Source: Gemmataceae bacterium
GTDB taxonomy: Bacteria > Planctomycetota > Planctomycetia > Gemmatales > Gemmataceae
Assembly: GCA_019748295.1 (NCBI GenBank)
Contig: JAIEPT010000081.1
Span: 1-34,663 of the forward strand
Direction: 5' to 3'
DNA length: 34,663 bases
The notes beneath the pieces are model-generated. The model saw only the letters and a program-made list of their open reading frames with translations. It was not told the origin of the DNA and did not search any database. Of this stretch, positions 24,830-33,395 are shown piece by piece. A program made the translations under genes and the position numbers. Numbering within the stretch: position 1 is the stretch's first letter; the number at the start of each line of letters is the position of its first letter.

Positions 24830-25066
24830 AGACGAGACAGCCGTGATCCTGTTCAGCCTGACGTGGAGATGCCGCCGCAACGGCATCGACGCGTTCGCGT
24901 ACTGCGTGACCGGTTCGGCCCCCTTCCTGATCTCCGCAACCGCTCCACCAATCCCGAAGCGATCGCCGCGCTGCTGCCGCACCGTTGGCCCCCCGCCCGC
25001 CCCATGACTTCCGCCTACGGTTCCCCACGGCCGCCAACCGCCGCACACCATTGCCGCCTGACCTGA
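24830..25066 (+). pseudogene. IS66-type transposase C-terminal remnant
   Basis: The reading WRCRRNGIDAFAY resembles the IS66 C-terminal C-R-R-x-G-I-D-x-x-x-Y-L block. After a one-base shift it continues as RDRFGPLPDLRNRS, NPEAIAALLPHRWPPA, matching the usual LLP-x-x-W ending. The frameshift and the missing upstream domains show a dead fragment, directly joined to IS630 debris. Confidence 0.5.
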
Positions 25067-25195
25067 CGTGCGTCGGCCGAACGGCTACGATACTGGAACG
25101 GTTAACCCCGTCCGCAAAGCGTCGTCCTCACCCGCACAGCTTTAGCCTGCAATGGCGATTTCAGCGGCTCGCCCGTGAGCTGCAATTGATGATCG

Positions 25196-25394
25196 AAAAC
25201 GGACCCAGTTCCCACGAATTGGGTCCGTTTCAGTGGGACAAAGTGGGACGTTTTCGGCCCTTTTGTCCCACCGGAAATCAGGCTTCAAGCGGCGGTATTA
25301 CTCCCGCAACTTGTTTTGCCAAAAGGTATTACGTTTTGGCGTAGCCAACCAAGGCCGCTAAAAACCGGTGGGACAAATCGTCTCACCGTCCCAC
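25196..25394. repeat. Palindrome and cluster of five GTGGGAC motifs
   Basis: The gap 25067-25382 has no convincing gene. AAACGGACCCAGTT (25197-25210) and AATTGGGTCCGTTT (25217-25230) form a 14-bp hairpin with one G-T pair. GTGGGAC follows at 25233 and 25243 (10 bp apart) and 25368, and inverted at 25265 and 25388. The last inverted pair brackets the end of the convergent gene at 25383 and may also fold as a terminator. The first half resembles the sequence upstream of the recombinase (3471-3545). Confidence 0.6.
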
Positions 25395-26009
25395 CCTTCG
25401 CGACGGCTTAGCCTGCTTGTGCCAGGACCGCCATTCCGGCTTCGGCCCCGCGTAGCCGTCGAGCTTCTTCCAGGCCAAGTTCTTGTCCGGCACCTGTGTC
25501 GCGTAGTCGAAGTCGAGGTGATTCGCCCCGCAATGCGGGCACGCATCAAAGAACCGCGGCAGATCGTACCAAGGCGGCGGCCCAACGCCCTGAATTCGCC
25601 CAGGAAGCAACTTCCATTCGCTCGTTGGCGGCGACTTGGGCTCCGGCGTCGCCAACCCGCACTGGCGGCAGACGTGAACGTAAGAGCCCACTTCCGGGGA
25701 TAGCCACGCACGGCATAAGGCCGCCATGGCTTCCGGCGATAGCTTCGGCATCCTAGACGTTCCCTTCTCCAACGAGCCGAGCCAAGGAGCAAGCTTCCCA
25801 GTGCGATTGTCGAGCCAAGCTTCCCATGCCTTCATGATCGCTTGCTGCTCTTCTTCGGCGAGTTGCCGCCACGCGCCGTTCAGCAAACGCAGGTTCACAT
25901 TCCACACCTTCTTCACTCGCCGCCAATGTTCGCCCACCTCCGGCGGCGGCTCGGGCGGCTTGGGGATCCGGGCGTCGAGGCGGTCGAGGCGGTGCTTGAG
26001 GGAGGGCAT
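25383..26009 (-). CDS. Hypothetical zinc-ribbon-like protein, mobile-element type
   Basis: A 208-residue protein; the ATG at 26009 has AAGGA about 8 bases upstream. The first 35 residues are basic then Pro-rich (RIPKPPEPPPEVGEHW). A helical middle has many Trp (LLNGAWRQLAEEEQQAIMKAWEAWL). The C-terminal half has two Cys pairs, VCRQCGLA and ACPHCGANHLDF, which look like one zinc ribbon. The tail is basic (KQAKPSRRVGR). I do not recognise the family. It stands alone between IS fragments and a surface-protein gene, next to the GTGGGAC-rich palindrome, so a mobile-element or phage origin is likely but not proven. Nucleic-acid binding would fit the zinc ribbon and basic ends. Confidence 0.7.
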   Translation of the reverse strand: MPSLKHRLDRLDARIPKPPEPPPEVGEHWRRVKKVWNVNLRLLNGAWRQLAEEEQQAIMKAWEAWLDNRTGKLAPWLGSLEKGTSRMPKLSPEAMAALCRAWLSPEVGSYVHVCRQCGLATPEPKSPPTSEWKLLPGRIQGVGPPPWYDLPRFFDACPHCGANHLDFDYATQVPDKNLAWKKLDGYAGPKPEWRSWHKQAKPSRRVGR

Positions 26010-26180
26010 GGGGCGTTCCTTGAGGTCGCCCCGATCCTAGTCGATGCGAAAAACTGGCTGCAAATATCGCGTATCACCTGTCGGTCGCCAAAGGCTGCGT
26101 GCTCCGGCTCCCACATGACGTGCAACGGAAACTCGGGCCGAAAGTTGAACGCAGGACATATCAAGGGCCGGCCGAGCGAG

Positions 26181-26230
26181 CTACCCGATATGTGGGGTAG
26201 TTGACGGAAGCGAGAAATTTTTGCTACAAC
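26181..26230 (+). promoter_or_regulatory. Probable promoter with upstream palindrome
   Basis: TTGACG (26201-26206) and TACAAC (26225-26230), 18 bases apart, lie 50 bp before the start at 26280. Immediately upstream is the inverted repeat CTACCC-8-GGGTAG (26181-26200), which could be an operator. The rest of the 26010-26279 gap shows nothing else. Confidence 0.45.
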
Positions 26231-26279
26231 GGATAAGCAATGCGCCACGCCCGCCCACTCCTGCTCCTCAGGTGAATCG

Positions 26280-29200
26280 TTGTTTTCCCGTAAGAAACGC
26301 CTCTCTTTCGATTGCCTCGAAACTCGCAACGTCATGGCCGCAGGCATCCTTGATCCCACCTTTGGAAATGGGGGAGCGATTGTACATGACATCGATCAAT
26401 CGTCGCCGGCCGACATCCCGGCACGCATGGCGATCTTGCCGGACGGAAAGATCCTAGTCGCGGGAACGCAGGATGCGTTCGGATCGAACGACGACTTTGT
26501 AGTGAGTCGGTATTTTTCTGACGGGTCGCTCGACACGACGTTCGGAACTGGCGGCAAGACCGTCGTGGATTTCGCAAGTCGTGAACGGGCATACGCTATG
26601 GCGGTCACGGCTTCTGGGCAGATTATTCTCGGCGGCGTCACCGCGATTCATCCGGTTCAGGGGGCCTTGGCTCGGCTCAACGCAGACGGTTCGGTGGACC
26701 CAACGTTCGGATCCAACGGAAGGGTAACCTTTGACCCAGGAAGCGGGGAAGAAAGCTTTTCGTCATTGGCTGTTCAAGCTAACGGCAAAATCATCGCCGC
26801 CGGCGTTGTGAACGGCGACAGGCCAATATTAGCGCGTTTCAACGTCGATGGGAGCCTCGATTCGACCTTCGGCGCAAATGGAATCGCACTGCCGCTCAAC
26901 GGGATGCTAACCGTGAAGGGGGAAATCGATCTAAAGGTGCAGCCCGACGGAAAAATCGTGATAAGTTCGACAACTTACAACCCCAGCTATCGAATGTTCG
27001 TGGCGAGGTTTGATGCGGACGGAGCCCCGGACACATCGTTTGACGGCGACGGCATCGCGGGCGCCGCCTTTCCGAATGTCCAAAGCCAAGGTGTCAGGGA
27101 CGTCGCGATCCAACCTGATGGAAAGATAATCATCGTCGGCAGCCGAATAAACGACTACACGAACTACACTGCAGACATTGCCGTCGTTCGTTTCAACACG
27201 AACGGGAGCCTAGACACCGGCTTTGCAAACGGCGGCTATTTCTTGTCCAATTGGGACACTATTCAAGACGAAGCCATCGGAACTATCGTGCAGAGCGATG
27301 GGCGAATTATCATAGTCGGCAGGCACAATCAAGATTCAATGATCATTCGACTCACAGATAGCGGAACAATTGATGCAACTTTCGGTACGAACGGATACAC
27401 GGTCACTCCGCTAGGCGGCCTCAACTCCAACTACAACGACAACTTCGTTGATGTTGACTTGCTGCCCAACGGCCGAATCATTGTCCTTTCGGATGCGGGC
27501 AGCAATTTTGGTCTCGCGCGCTACCAAAACACGCCTAGCTATCCGATCCCGAACGTCGGCGGCCCATACCTGGTGGGCGAAGGCAGCAGCGTCGCGCTGA
27601 ACGGATCAGGGACGGACCCCAACCAAGCGGCGAACACTCTTACCTATGCCTGGGATCTCGATGGCGACGGCATCTTCGGCGAGGTTGGAGCGAATGCGGG
27701 GCATGGCGACGAAACAGGCCGCGCTCCCACCTTCCAGGCCGGCGCCCTCGATGGCCCATTGACCTGGACCGTCAAACTCCGTGTCACCAACAGCAACGGC
27801 GACGTCAACATCGCCCAAGGAGCCGTCGCGATCAACAACTTCGCTCCCTCGGCCACGCTCGGCAACAACGGCCCCGTGGACGAAGGGACCTCCGCCACAG
27901 TCAGCTTTACGAATCCCTTCGACTACGCCCCCGCCGATACGACGACGGGCTTCCATTATGCCTTCGATTACGACAACAACGGCACGTGGGATTTCGGCGA
28001 CGGAACCTATGCGGGCAGCGGCACGCAAAGTTCCGCGAATGTCCCCGCGTCTTTCCTCGACAACGTCGCTCCCTCGCGCACCGTGAAGGGCCGCATCATC
28101 GACAAAGACGGCGGTGCCCGAGACTACACGACCGCGATCGCCTTGAACCCTGTCAACGATGCGCCCTCGGAGATCCAATTCCGCAGCGGCCAAGTCGTCG
28201 TCGAGAAGTCGGCGACCAATACGCTCGTGGGCTCTCTAGCTACCATTGACGCCGATCTGGGGGCCGAGGGGGATACGCACACCTACACCCTCATCGACAA
28301 TGCGGGCGGCCGATTCAAGATCGTGGGGAACGAACTCCGCGTCGCCAACGGCAGCTTGCTCGACTATCACGCGAATGCGAGCCACACAATTCGCGTCCGC
28401 ACCACCGATTCGCACAACGCCGCGGCGGATCGCGATTTCGTCATTGGCGTGTTGCCCAGCGAAATGTCGTATCAGGAAGGCAAAGTCGAGACGCCCCTGA
28501 GCGAACCGACGGTCTATCAACTGCGCCAGGCCGGCAACGAAGCCTGGTTTATGGATGCCGACTTCGCGCTGACATCGAACGGCAATTACCAGCAGAACTT
28601 CGCTGGTACGAACGAGAAGTGGCTGAACGGGAAAGTCAACGAGTTCAACAACCCGTGGTACGTCATCAAGCCCAACGGCGAACTTTACGCGTGGAACGGC
28701 AACGGCGGCGCCCCGGCGGGCACGTTGCTGAAGACGCTTGAGCCTGTGTATTGGCTCTACCCGCAATTGCTGCACAGTGCGTCGTCGGAAAACCTGGCGT
28801 ATGTGCTCGACCAGTTCCTGAACCTACGCACCGACAACGGAAATCTTTACGAGAACTACAACGGCCTGGGCGAACGCTGGCTGCTGGGCAACGCGGGCTG
28901 GTACTACATCACCCCAAGCGGCGACCTCTACGGCAGCGGCCGACTCCTCGCCAATCTTGATCCGATCTATCACCAGGAACCGACCCGTCTCTACAACGCA
29001 CTGCCTTCGCAAGTCGCCGCATCCATCGCCCCGGCACAGAGCGGCAGTCCTCCGAAATTGGTGATCGATCCGGTCGCCGGCTACGTCGGAGATTGGGTTG
29101 TGGAGCTAAAAAGCACCAACGGTTCGTTCACCGGCACGACGCGGTTCAACGTCGTGGTTACCAACTCGGTGCCGACGCTCCCGGCGATCACGCCGAAGAC

Positions 29201-29924
29201 GATGCCGACGAGTCAGGACACGTTGTCGGTCCCGACGAACGTCGTCAACAACGATCCGGGCGATACGGTCTACCTGTCGGCGAAGGCGGGCAATCATGGC
29301 TATGTGATCGACACTCTCTATCAACTGCAGTTCGCGGGGACGGAATACGACAACTCAGGCGGGCTGGGCGAACGCTGGTTCCAGGGAAACGTCAACGATT
29401 TCGGCAGCCGCTGGTACTTCATCAAACCGAGCGGCGAGTTCTATGCGTGGGCCGGAATCGGCATGCAGGGGACGTTCCTGGAATCTTTGGAGCCGCTCTA
29501 CCACCGCTTCCCCAACCTGCTTGCTCAGGCCCAGGCACAGAGCAAGGCGTATGAACTGGACCGCTGGGTCAATCTCTACCAGGACGCGAGCGGCGTGTGG
29601 CAAAATTGGACCGGCCAAAACGAACGCTGGTTGCGCGGGGCTGGCGGCGAATGGTACTACATCAAGCCCACGGGGCAGTTTTACCAAGGAGATGGCCGAC
29701 TCCTCGCGACGTTCGACCAGGTTTACTACACCGAGTTGCAACGCCTGACGAGCCCGCCTGCGAATCAAATCGCTGCATCGATCTCAGGCACGAACGTGGT
29801 GGTCAACCCCGCCACCAACTACGTCGGCGACCTCTGGATCCTCGTCGAAGCCAGCGACATGCCGTTCACTGCGGCCAATCGCCGGAAGACTCAGCAGTAC
29901 TTCAAGGTGACGGTGACGCCGTGA
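26280..29924 (+). CDS. Surface protein: delta-60 repeats, Ig/PKD and cadherin-like domains, W-Y-x-I-x-P-x-G repeats
   Basis: A 1,214-residue protein starting at a TTG with AGGTG 5 bases upstream; no ATG fits near the sorting motif. The N-terminus SFDCLETRNVMAA is a LEPR-XLL variant. Residues about 20-420 hold seven delta-60 (DUF5122-like) repeats: SLDTTFGTGGKTVVDF, SVDPTFGSNGRV and similar, paired with PDGKILVAG strands, probably a beta-propeller. Residues about 425-630 are Ig/PKD-like (TYAWDLDGDGIFGE; YAFDYDNNGTWDFGDG). Residues about 630-730 are cadherin-like (TYTLIDNAGGRFKIVGNEL). Residues 742-1214 are two copies of a block made of two W-Y-x-I-x-P-x-G repeats plus a beta-sandwich (YVGDWVVEL / YVGDLWILV). 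The protein is presumably exported and structural or adhesive. The stop lies 2 bp from an IS630 insertion. Confidence 0.85.
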   Translation: MFSRKKRLSFDCLETRNVMAAGILDPTFGNGGAIVHDIDQSSPADIPARMAILPDGKILVAGTQDAFGSNDDFVVSRYFSDGSLDTTFGTGGKTVVDFASRERAYAMAVTASGQIILGGVTAIHPVQGALARLNADGSVDPTFGSNGRVTFDPGSGEESFSSLAVQANGKIIAAGVVNGDRPILARFNVDGSLDSTFGANGIALPLNGMLTVKGEIDLKVQPDGKIVISSTTYNPSYRMFVARFDADGAPDTSFDGDGIAGAAFPNVQSQGVRDVAIQPDGKIIIVGSRINDYTNYTADIAVVRFNTNGSLDTGFANGGYFLSNWDTIQDEAIGTIVQSDGRIIIVGRHNQDSMIIRLTDSGTIDATFGTNGYTVTPLGGLNSNYNDNFVDVDLLPNGRIIVLSDAGSNFGLARYQNTPSYPIPNVGGPYLVGEGSSVALNGSGTDPNQAANTLTYAWDLDGDGIFGEVGANAGHGDETGRAPTFQAGALDGPLTWTVKLRVTNSNGDVNIAQGAVAINNFAPSATLGNNGPVDEGTSATVSFTNPFDYAPADTTTGFHYAFDYDNNGTWDFGDGTYAGSGTQSSANVPASFLDNVAPSRTVKGRIIDKDGGARDYTTAIALNPVNDAPSEIQFRSGQVVVEKSATNTLVGSLATIDADLGAEGDTHTYTLIDNAGGRFKIVGNELRVANGSLLDYHANASHTIRVRTTDSHNAAADRDFVIGVLPSEMSYQEGKVETPLSEPTVYQLRQAGNEAWFMDADFALTSNGNYQQNFAGTNEKWLNGKVNEFNNPWYVIKPNGELYAWNGNGGAPAGTLLKTLEPVYWLYPQLLHSASSENLAYVLDQFLNLRTDNGNLYENYNGLGERWLLGNAGWYYITPSGDLYGSGRLLANLDPIYHQEPTRLYNALPSQVAASIAPAQSGSPPKLVIDPVAGYVGDWVVELKSTNGSFTGTTRFNVVVTNSVPTLPAITPKTMPTSQDTLSVPTNVVNNDPGDTVYLSAKAGNHGYVIDTLYQLQFAGTEYDNSGGLGERWFQGNVNDFGSRWYFIKPSGEFYAWAGIGMQGTFLESLEPLYHRFPNLLAQAQAQSKAYELDRWVNLYQDASGVWQNWTGQNERWLRGAGGEWYYIKPTGQFYQGDGRLLATFDQVYYTELQRLTSPPANQIAASISGTNVVVNPATNYVGDLWILVEASDMPFTAANRRKTQQYFKVTVTP

Positions 29925-29996
29925 GCTATTGATTGTCAGATTTACAAAGTGCGGCTGGGTCTTTTCTTATGCGGTCGGACCTCCCTACATTTGGGC

Positions 29997-30476
29997 ATGA
30001 GAACACGAGGTTCCGCCTCCCAACTGCAGGAGCTCCGCGAAAAGGCGGTGCTTGCGGTCAAGGAAGGCAAAACGCCGGCCGTCGTGGCCGAGGTTCTGCG
30101 CGTCCATCCTGCGTCGGTCCGCAAGTGGTGGAATGCGTACCTGCAACATGGCATCCAGGGCATCGCCTCCAAGCCGCATCCCGGTCGGCCTTCCCGGCTG
30201 ACCGCCAAGCAGCAGGCACGCGTGCTCGGCTGGATTCGCAAGAATCCCAAGTCCTTCGGATTCTCCACCGAACTGTGGACGGCCCGGCGCCTCGCCGAGG
30301 TCATCCAACGCAAGCTCAACATCGAGTACCATCCCCGTTACCTCAACGAGTGGCTCACCGCTCGGGGAATCACTCCCCAAAAACCCCAGAAACGCGCTCG
30401 CGAGCGGGACGATCCGCTCATCAAGCATTGGGTCCGCCACCGTTGGCCGTGCATTCAAAACGAGCACGCCGCCTAG
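29997..30476 (+). CDS. IS630 transposase, upstream frame (DNA-binding part)
   Basis: A 159-residue frame from the ATG at 29997. It holds the N-terminal HTH domains: LQELREKAVLAVKEGKTPAV, VLRVHPASVRKWWNAYLQHG, the GRPSRLT linker, then a second HTH with TARRLAEVIQRKLN and YLNEWLTARGI. It ends at a TAG (30474-30476) just before the DDE region, which lies in the -1 frame. The run CAAAAC (30456-30461) just before the stop could allow ribosome slippage, but only four A residues are present, so a simple inactivating indel is also possible. Confidence 0.85.
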   Translation: MRTRGSASQLQELREKAVLAVKEGKTPAVVAEVLRVHPASVRKWWNAYLQHGIQGIASKPHPGRPSRLTAKQQARVLGWIRKNPKSFGFSTELWTARRLAEVIQRKLNIEYHPRYLNEWLTARGITPQKPQKRARERDDPLIKHWVRHRWPCIQNEHAA

Positions 30477-31036
30477 GCGCCCATTTGGTCTTCATCGACG
30501 AAAGCGGCGCGTTGCTTTGCCCGCTGGTCCGCCGCACCTTGGCTCCCAAGGGCGAAACGCCCGTCTTGGAGCATCGCGCCAAACACCGCGACAAGGTCTC
30601 GATCATCTCGGCTCTGACCGTCTCGCCCCAAGGCCGACATCTGGGTTTCTACTTCAGCACCCTCCCGGACGATCATTTCGAATCGACCGCGGTCGCCTGG
30701 TTCGTTCGCCAACTGCTGCAGCATCTTCGAGGCCCGGTGATCCTGGTCTGGGATCGAGGCAGCATGCACAAAGGCGAACCGATCCGCAAACTCGTGGCCG
30801 ACCACCCTCGCCTCCAGATCGAACTGCTGCCTCCGTATGCTCCCGAGCTCAACCCCGTCGAGCAAATCTGGAGTTACGTCAAGTGGCACAAAATGTCGAA
30901 CTTCGCCCCGCACGACACGGCCGAACTCGAACAGCGATTGTTCGAGGAACTCGATCTGTGCCGCGTCGACCAAGATCGTCTCAAAAGCTTCTGGCGAGCA
31001 TCAGCTCTTCCGCTGCCGCACGTTTTGGCTACCTGA
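30458..31036 (+). CDS. IS630 transposase, downstream frame (DDE catalytic part)
   Basis: About 192 residues readable after a -1 shift at CAAAAC. The RNase-H-like catalytic set is present: HLVFIDESGALL (first Asp-Glu), VILVWDRGSMHKGE (second Asp) and LPPYAPELNPVEQIW (the final Glu in the NPVE box). It ends with TGA at 31034-31036 inside the right inverted repeat. It has no own start codon with a ribosome site, so expression would need frameshifting. Together the two parts make about 345 residues, the normal IS630 transposase length. Confidence 0.8.
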   Translation, partial: KRARRLGAHLVFIDESGALLCPLVRRTLAPKGETPVLEHRAKHRDKVSIISALTVSPQGRHLGFYFSTLPDDHFESTAVAWFVRQLLQHLRGPVILVWDRGSMHKGEPIRKLVADHPRLQIELLPPYAPELNPVEQIWSYVKWHKMSNFAPHDTAELEQRLFEELDLCRVDQDRLKSFWRASALPLPHVLAT

Positions 31037-31149
31037 CGGTCAATAAACGCGATTGAGCACGCTGCCTTCAGGTTAAGAAAAGCAGAGGCAGCAGAATCTC
31101 CGCCCATCGGATCGCGTCGTCGGCATCAATCCGTAGGAAGCGCAAGGCA

Positions 31150-31177
31150 AAGGCGGCGTCTGTTGGAACGCCGCCTT
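31150..31177. terminator. Hairpin terminator of the DUF2330 gene
   Basis: A perfect 10-bp stem, AAGGCGGCGT (31150-31159) and ACGCCGCCTT (31168-31177), with an 8-base loop, lies 23 bp after the DUF2330 stop. No long U tract follows on either strand, so termination may be partial or bidirectional. Nothing else is seen in 31046-31200. Confidence 0.65.
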
Positions 31178-31200
31178 CGCTTATTCACAGCGCACGCCGC

Positions 31201-32586
31201 TCACGGCGGCGAAACCGGAAGGATCTCCTCGTACTCCGATTTGTCTTCCGCGTCGCCGTAGCGAGCGGGGACGATCACCAAGTCGTCGTTCATCTCGTCC
31301 TTGAGGAAGATCTTGCGGAACTTCGTCACGAACTTGCCTTCCTGCATGTGGCCGGCAAGCTGCGTCAAGGCAGCGACGTCTTCCTTGGGCGCCTCGCGAA
31401 CCAGGTAGCCGATCCGGCGTTCCTGTCGGCTTTTGTTGAGCCTCGCCTGGATCACCTTGAAGACTGCCTGAGCCCGCTGGTTGTCTTTCACGTCCGCTTG
31501 CGTGAAGCCTTCGTCCACATCCGGCACCTTCTCGCTGTAGGGCGCTTCGCCGCGAAGGACTTGCACGTCGCTCTTGGAAAGCTTGCGAGCCCACTCCATG
31601 GTGGTCGGTATGCGGCCCCCCTTGCCTGGAGCCGGTCGTTGTCCCGCGACGAACTGGAAGCCGAGTCCCTTGGCCTTGGCGATTAGGTTCTGCTGCTGGG
31701 GTGCGAATTCCTTGAGCCATTGTTCGCCGCCCCCAGGAAGTCCGCCCGGCGTGCATCCGCTGCCCGCTTGCAGCATCGGCACCCACGTCATCTGGTAGCT
31801 GAAGTCGCCCTGCAAGTCTGCTTTGAACGGGGCCTGGACATAGAAGAGGGCTTCGGTCTTGTCCTTGACGCTGATCTGCGTGATTTTGAGAGGGTAGATG
31901 AACTTCTCGCTCGCGAACTGGAAGCGAGTCGGAGTAACTTCGCCTGCGAAGGTGCCGTCCTTGTTGCGCTTCATCTGCATCGTGTCGATCTTCATGACGG
32001 TGAAAAGCCACTTCTTTTGGACATAGAAGTTGAGCGACGCTTCATCGCCCGAGTAGCTGTACTTGTGGTCCTTCAGCCACGAGAAGAGGGCATCGGCTCG
32101 ATCAGCTTCGATGATCTTGTAATCGAGAGAGCCGACCAAGCCTGCTTCCAAAACACGCACTGGTGGCGGCGCACCTATCGGTGGACCCGCCGGTGCACTC
32201 GCAGGGGCCACGGGTTGGAGCCCGCCGATTCCGCCGCCTCCCGGAAGCCCGAAATTTGGTTGCGGAAGCAGATTCGAGTGGGGAAACTCACGCTTCTTTA
32301 GGATGGTGTAGACGGCGAGGTGCTTGAAGAAATCACGGGGCATTTCATGCAGCTTCGGCTGCGTTGGCGTCGGGATTACCATGCCGAAGTCGAGCGCGTT
32401 CCCCTCAAACTTTGGCTGCACGGTAAACGTCTCAACCTTCTCCTTCGGATCGTAGGTCAGAAACACCTTCTGAGCGGGCTGCAGAATGTCGGCATTTTTG
32501 GCGGAGAAATAGCAGCAAGCGGCTTGCGCCCGCGAGCCAGCAGCAAGGGTTGCCGCGGCGAGTACGAGGGTTGAACGAATTCGCAT
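31201..32586 (-). CDS. DUF2330 secreted protein
   Basis: A 461-residue protein; the ATG at 32586 has GAGGAG 5 bases upstream. A signal peptide is clear: MRIRSTLVLAAATLAAGSRA then QA|ACCY, with cleavage probably after AQA, leaving a Cys pair at the mature N-terminus. The next region (AQKVFLTYDPKEKVETFTVQ, then NALDFGMVIPTPTQPKLHEM and DFFKHLAVY) is the DUF2330 signature. A Gly/Pro-rich linker lies around residues 113-145 (GLPGGGGIGGL, PAGPPIGAPPP). The second half includes YPLKITQISVKDKTEALFYV and a Lys/Asp-rich C-terminus. DUF2330 has no established function; members are exported and occur in myxobacteria, planctomycetes and actinobacteria. It appears to be transcribed alone and ends at a hairpin. 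Confidence 0.88.
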   Translation of the reverse strand: MRIRSTLVLAAATLAAGSRAQAACCYFSAKNADILQPAQKVFLTYDPKEKVETFTVQPKFEGNALDFGMVIPTPTQPKLHEMPRDFFKHLAVYTILKKREFPHSNLLPQPNFGLPGGGGIGGLQPVAPASAPAGPPIGAPPPVRVLEAGLVGSLDYKIIEADRADALFSWLKDHKYSYSGDEASLNFYVQKKWLFTVMKIDTMQMKRNKDGTFAGEVTPTRFQFASEKFIYPLKITQISVKDKTEALFYVQAPFKADLQGDFSYQMTWVPMLQAGSGCTPGGLPGGGEQWLKEFAPQQQNLIAKAKGLGFQFVAGQRPAPGKGGRIPTTMEWARKLSKSDVQVLRGEAPYSEKVPDVDEGFTQADVKDNQRAQAVFKVIQARLNKSRQERRIGYLVREAPKEDVAALTQLAGHMQEGKFVTKFRKIFLKDEMNDDLVIVPARYGDAEDKSEYEEILPVSPP

Positions 32587-32699
32587 GACATCTCCTCAAG
32601 GCCACGTTGTCTGCGGAGAAGACGAGGACCGGCCCCGTTTGGTCTGCCGATTCCTCGGAACCGTTGGTTGTGCTCAGCGTGACTACGGCGATTTCGGCG

Positions 32700-32945
32700 T
32701 CACCGCTCCTTCTCGCAGCCTTGGTAATGCAAAACTACGCTGAGGTGATGGAGGGCGTCATACGCCTTCTCGACCACGCCCATCAACGGGTCCGAGGGCC
32801 GGAAGCCAACCTCGTACATCCGAGCGCGAAGCTTGCCGAGGTAGCGGAGCATGGGATTCACTGCGGCGCCAACGATGCGAGCATGCGAGGGACGCAGATG
32901 CTTCCCTGAGGGAGTCGACGGCGTGCTGTGGGGACGCTCGCTCAT
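32700..32945 (-). CDS. Small hypothetical protein at the end of the phage-type operon
   Basis: An 81-residue protein from the ATG at 32945. The start is uncertain: GGAGGG touches this ATG with no spacing, and the frame extends to a TTG at 32972 without a ribosome site. The sequence has a plausible composition (MLRYLGKLRARMYEVGFRPS, AYDALHHLSVVLHYQG) and looks helical. I do not recognise it. It follows the HTH protein by a short gap on the same strand, so it probably belongs to the same operon. Confidence 0.5.
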   Translation of the reverse strand: MSERPHSTPSTPSGKHLRPSHARIVGAAVNPMLRYLGKLRARMYEVGFRPSDPLMGVVEKAYDALHHLSVVLHYQGCEKER

Positions 32946-32999
32946 CCCTCCATGACTGCGCGGAGCGGTCAAAAAATGTAAAGTCGGTTGTTGAGGCTG

Positions 33000-33383
33000 C
33001 TACCCCGCCCGCCGCTGCTGATCCGCATCCAACCGCTGCTCCAGCGACGCCATCCTCTCTTCCATCTCCGTCTGCTCGCGAAGTTTGGCCGCAAGCTCGA
33101 TGACGCTCCGGGCCGCTCCCAATCGCGTTGCCGGAGGGTTCTTCGGTCCTGTCAGTTCCAGAAGGGACTTGCAGGCTTCCAGCGAGCCTGCGGAGAGGAT
33201 GGCCGTCGCACGCTTGACCAACTCCGCCTTCGCCTCGCGGTATTGCTTGGCGAACTTGGGATTGGCCAGCCGCCTGTATCCGGCGCTACGCGACATGCCC
33301 GCCTTCTTGGCGGCAGCGTCGATGCTCGCCCCGCAGAGCAATGCCTGCAGCAGGATTTCGTCCTTCGATTGATTCTCGCTCAT
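33000..33383 (-). CDS. HTH protein, phage terminase small-subunit-like
   Basis: A 127-residue protein. Residues 8-50 form a helix-turn-helix of the terminase-small-subunit / homeodomain-like kind: DEILLQALLCGASIDAAAKK, then AGMSRSAGYRRLANPKFAKQ. A long helix with YREAKAELVKRATAIL and LGAARSVIELAAKLREQTEM follows, probably coiled coil at the end. In phages such proteins recognise packaging sites, and related HTH proteins are common in planctomycete genomic islands. It starts 12 bp after the upstream small gene ends, with GAGG 9 bases before its ATG. No large terminase subunit is in the window, so the phage role is inferred. Confidence 0.7.
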   Translation of the reverse strand: MSENQSKDEILLQALLCGASIDAAAKKAGMSRSAGYRRLANPKFAKQYREAKAELVKRATAILSAGSLEACKSLLELTGPKNPPATRLGAARSVIELAAKLREQTEMEERMASLEQRLDADQQRRAG

Positions 33384-33395
33384 GGGGCAGCCTCA

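Larger units (their letters stand above)
29927..31045 (+). mobile_element. Complete IS630-family insertion sequence
   Basis: Terminal inverted repeats are TATTGATTGTCAG (29927-29939) and, at the other end, CTGACGGTCAATA (31033-31045); the arms match at 11 of 13 positions. Both ends carry TA, the expected IS630 target duplication. The element is about 1.12 kb, the usual size, and contains a two-frame transposase. It inserted 2 bp after the stop of the surface-protein gene. Confidence 0.85.

Noticed and set aside
27606-28193. 195-codon minus-strand frame
   Set aside because: Val/Gly/Arg-rich shadow of the Ig/PKD-like part of the surface protein.
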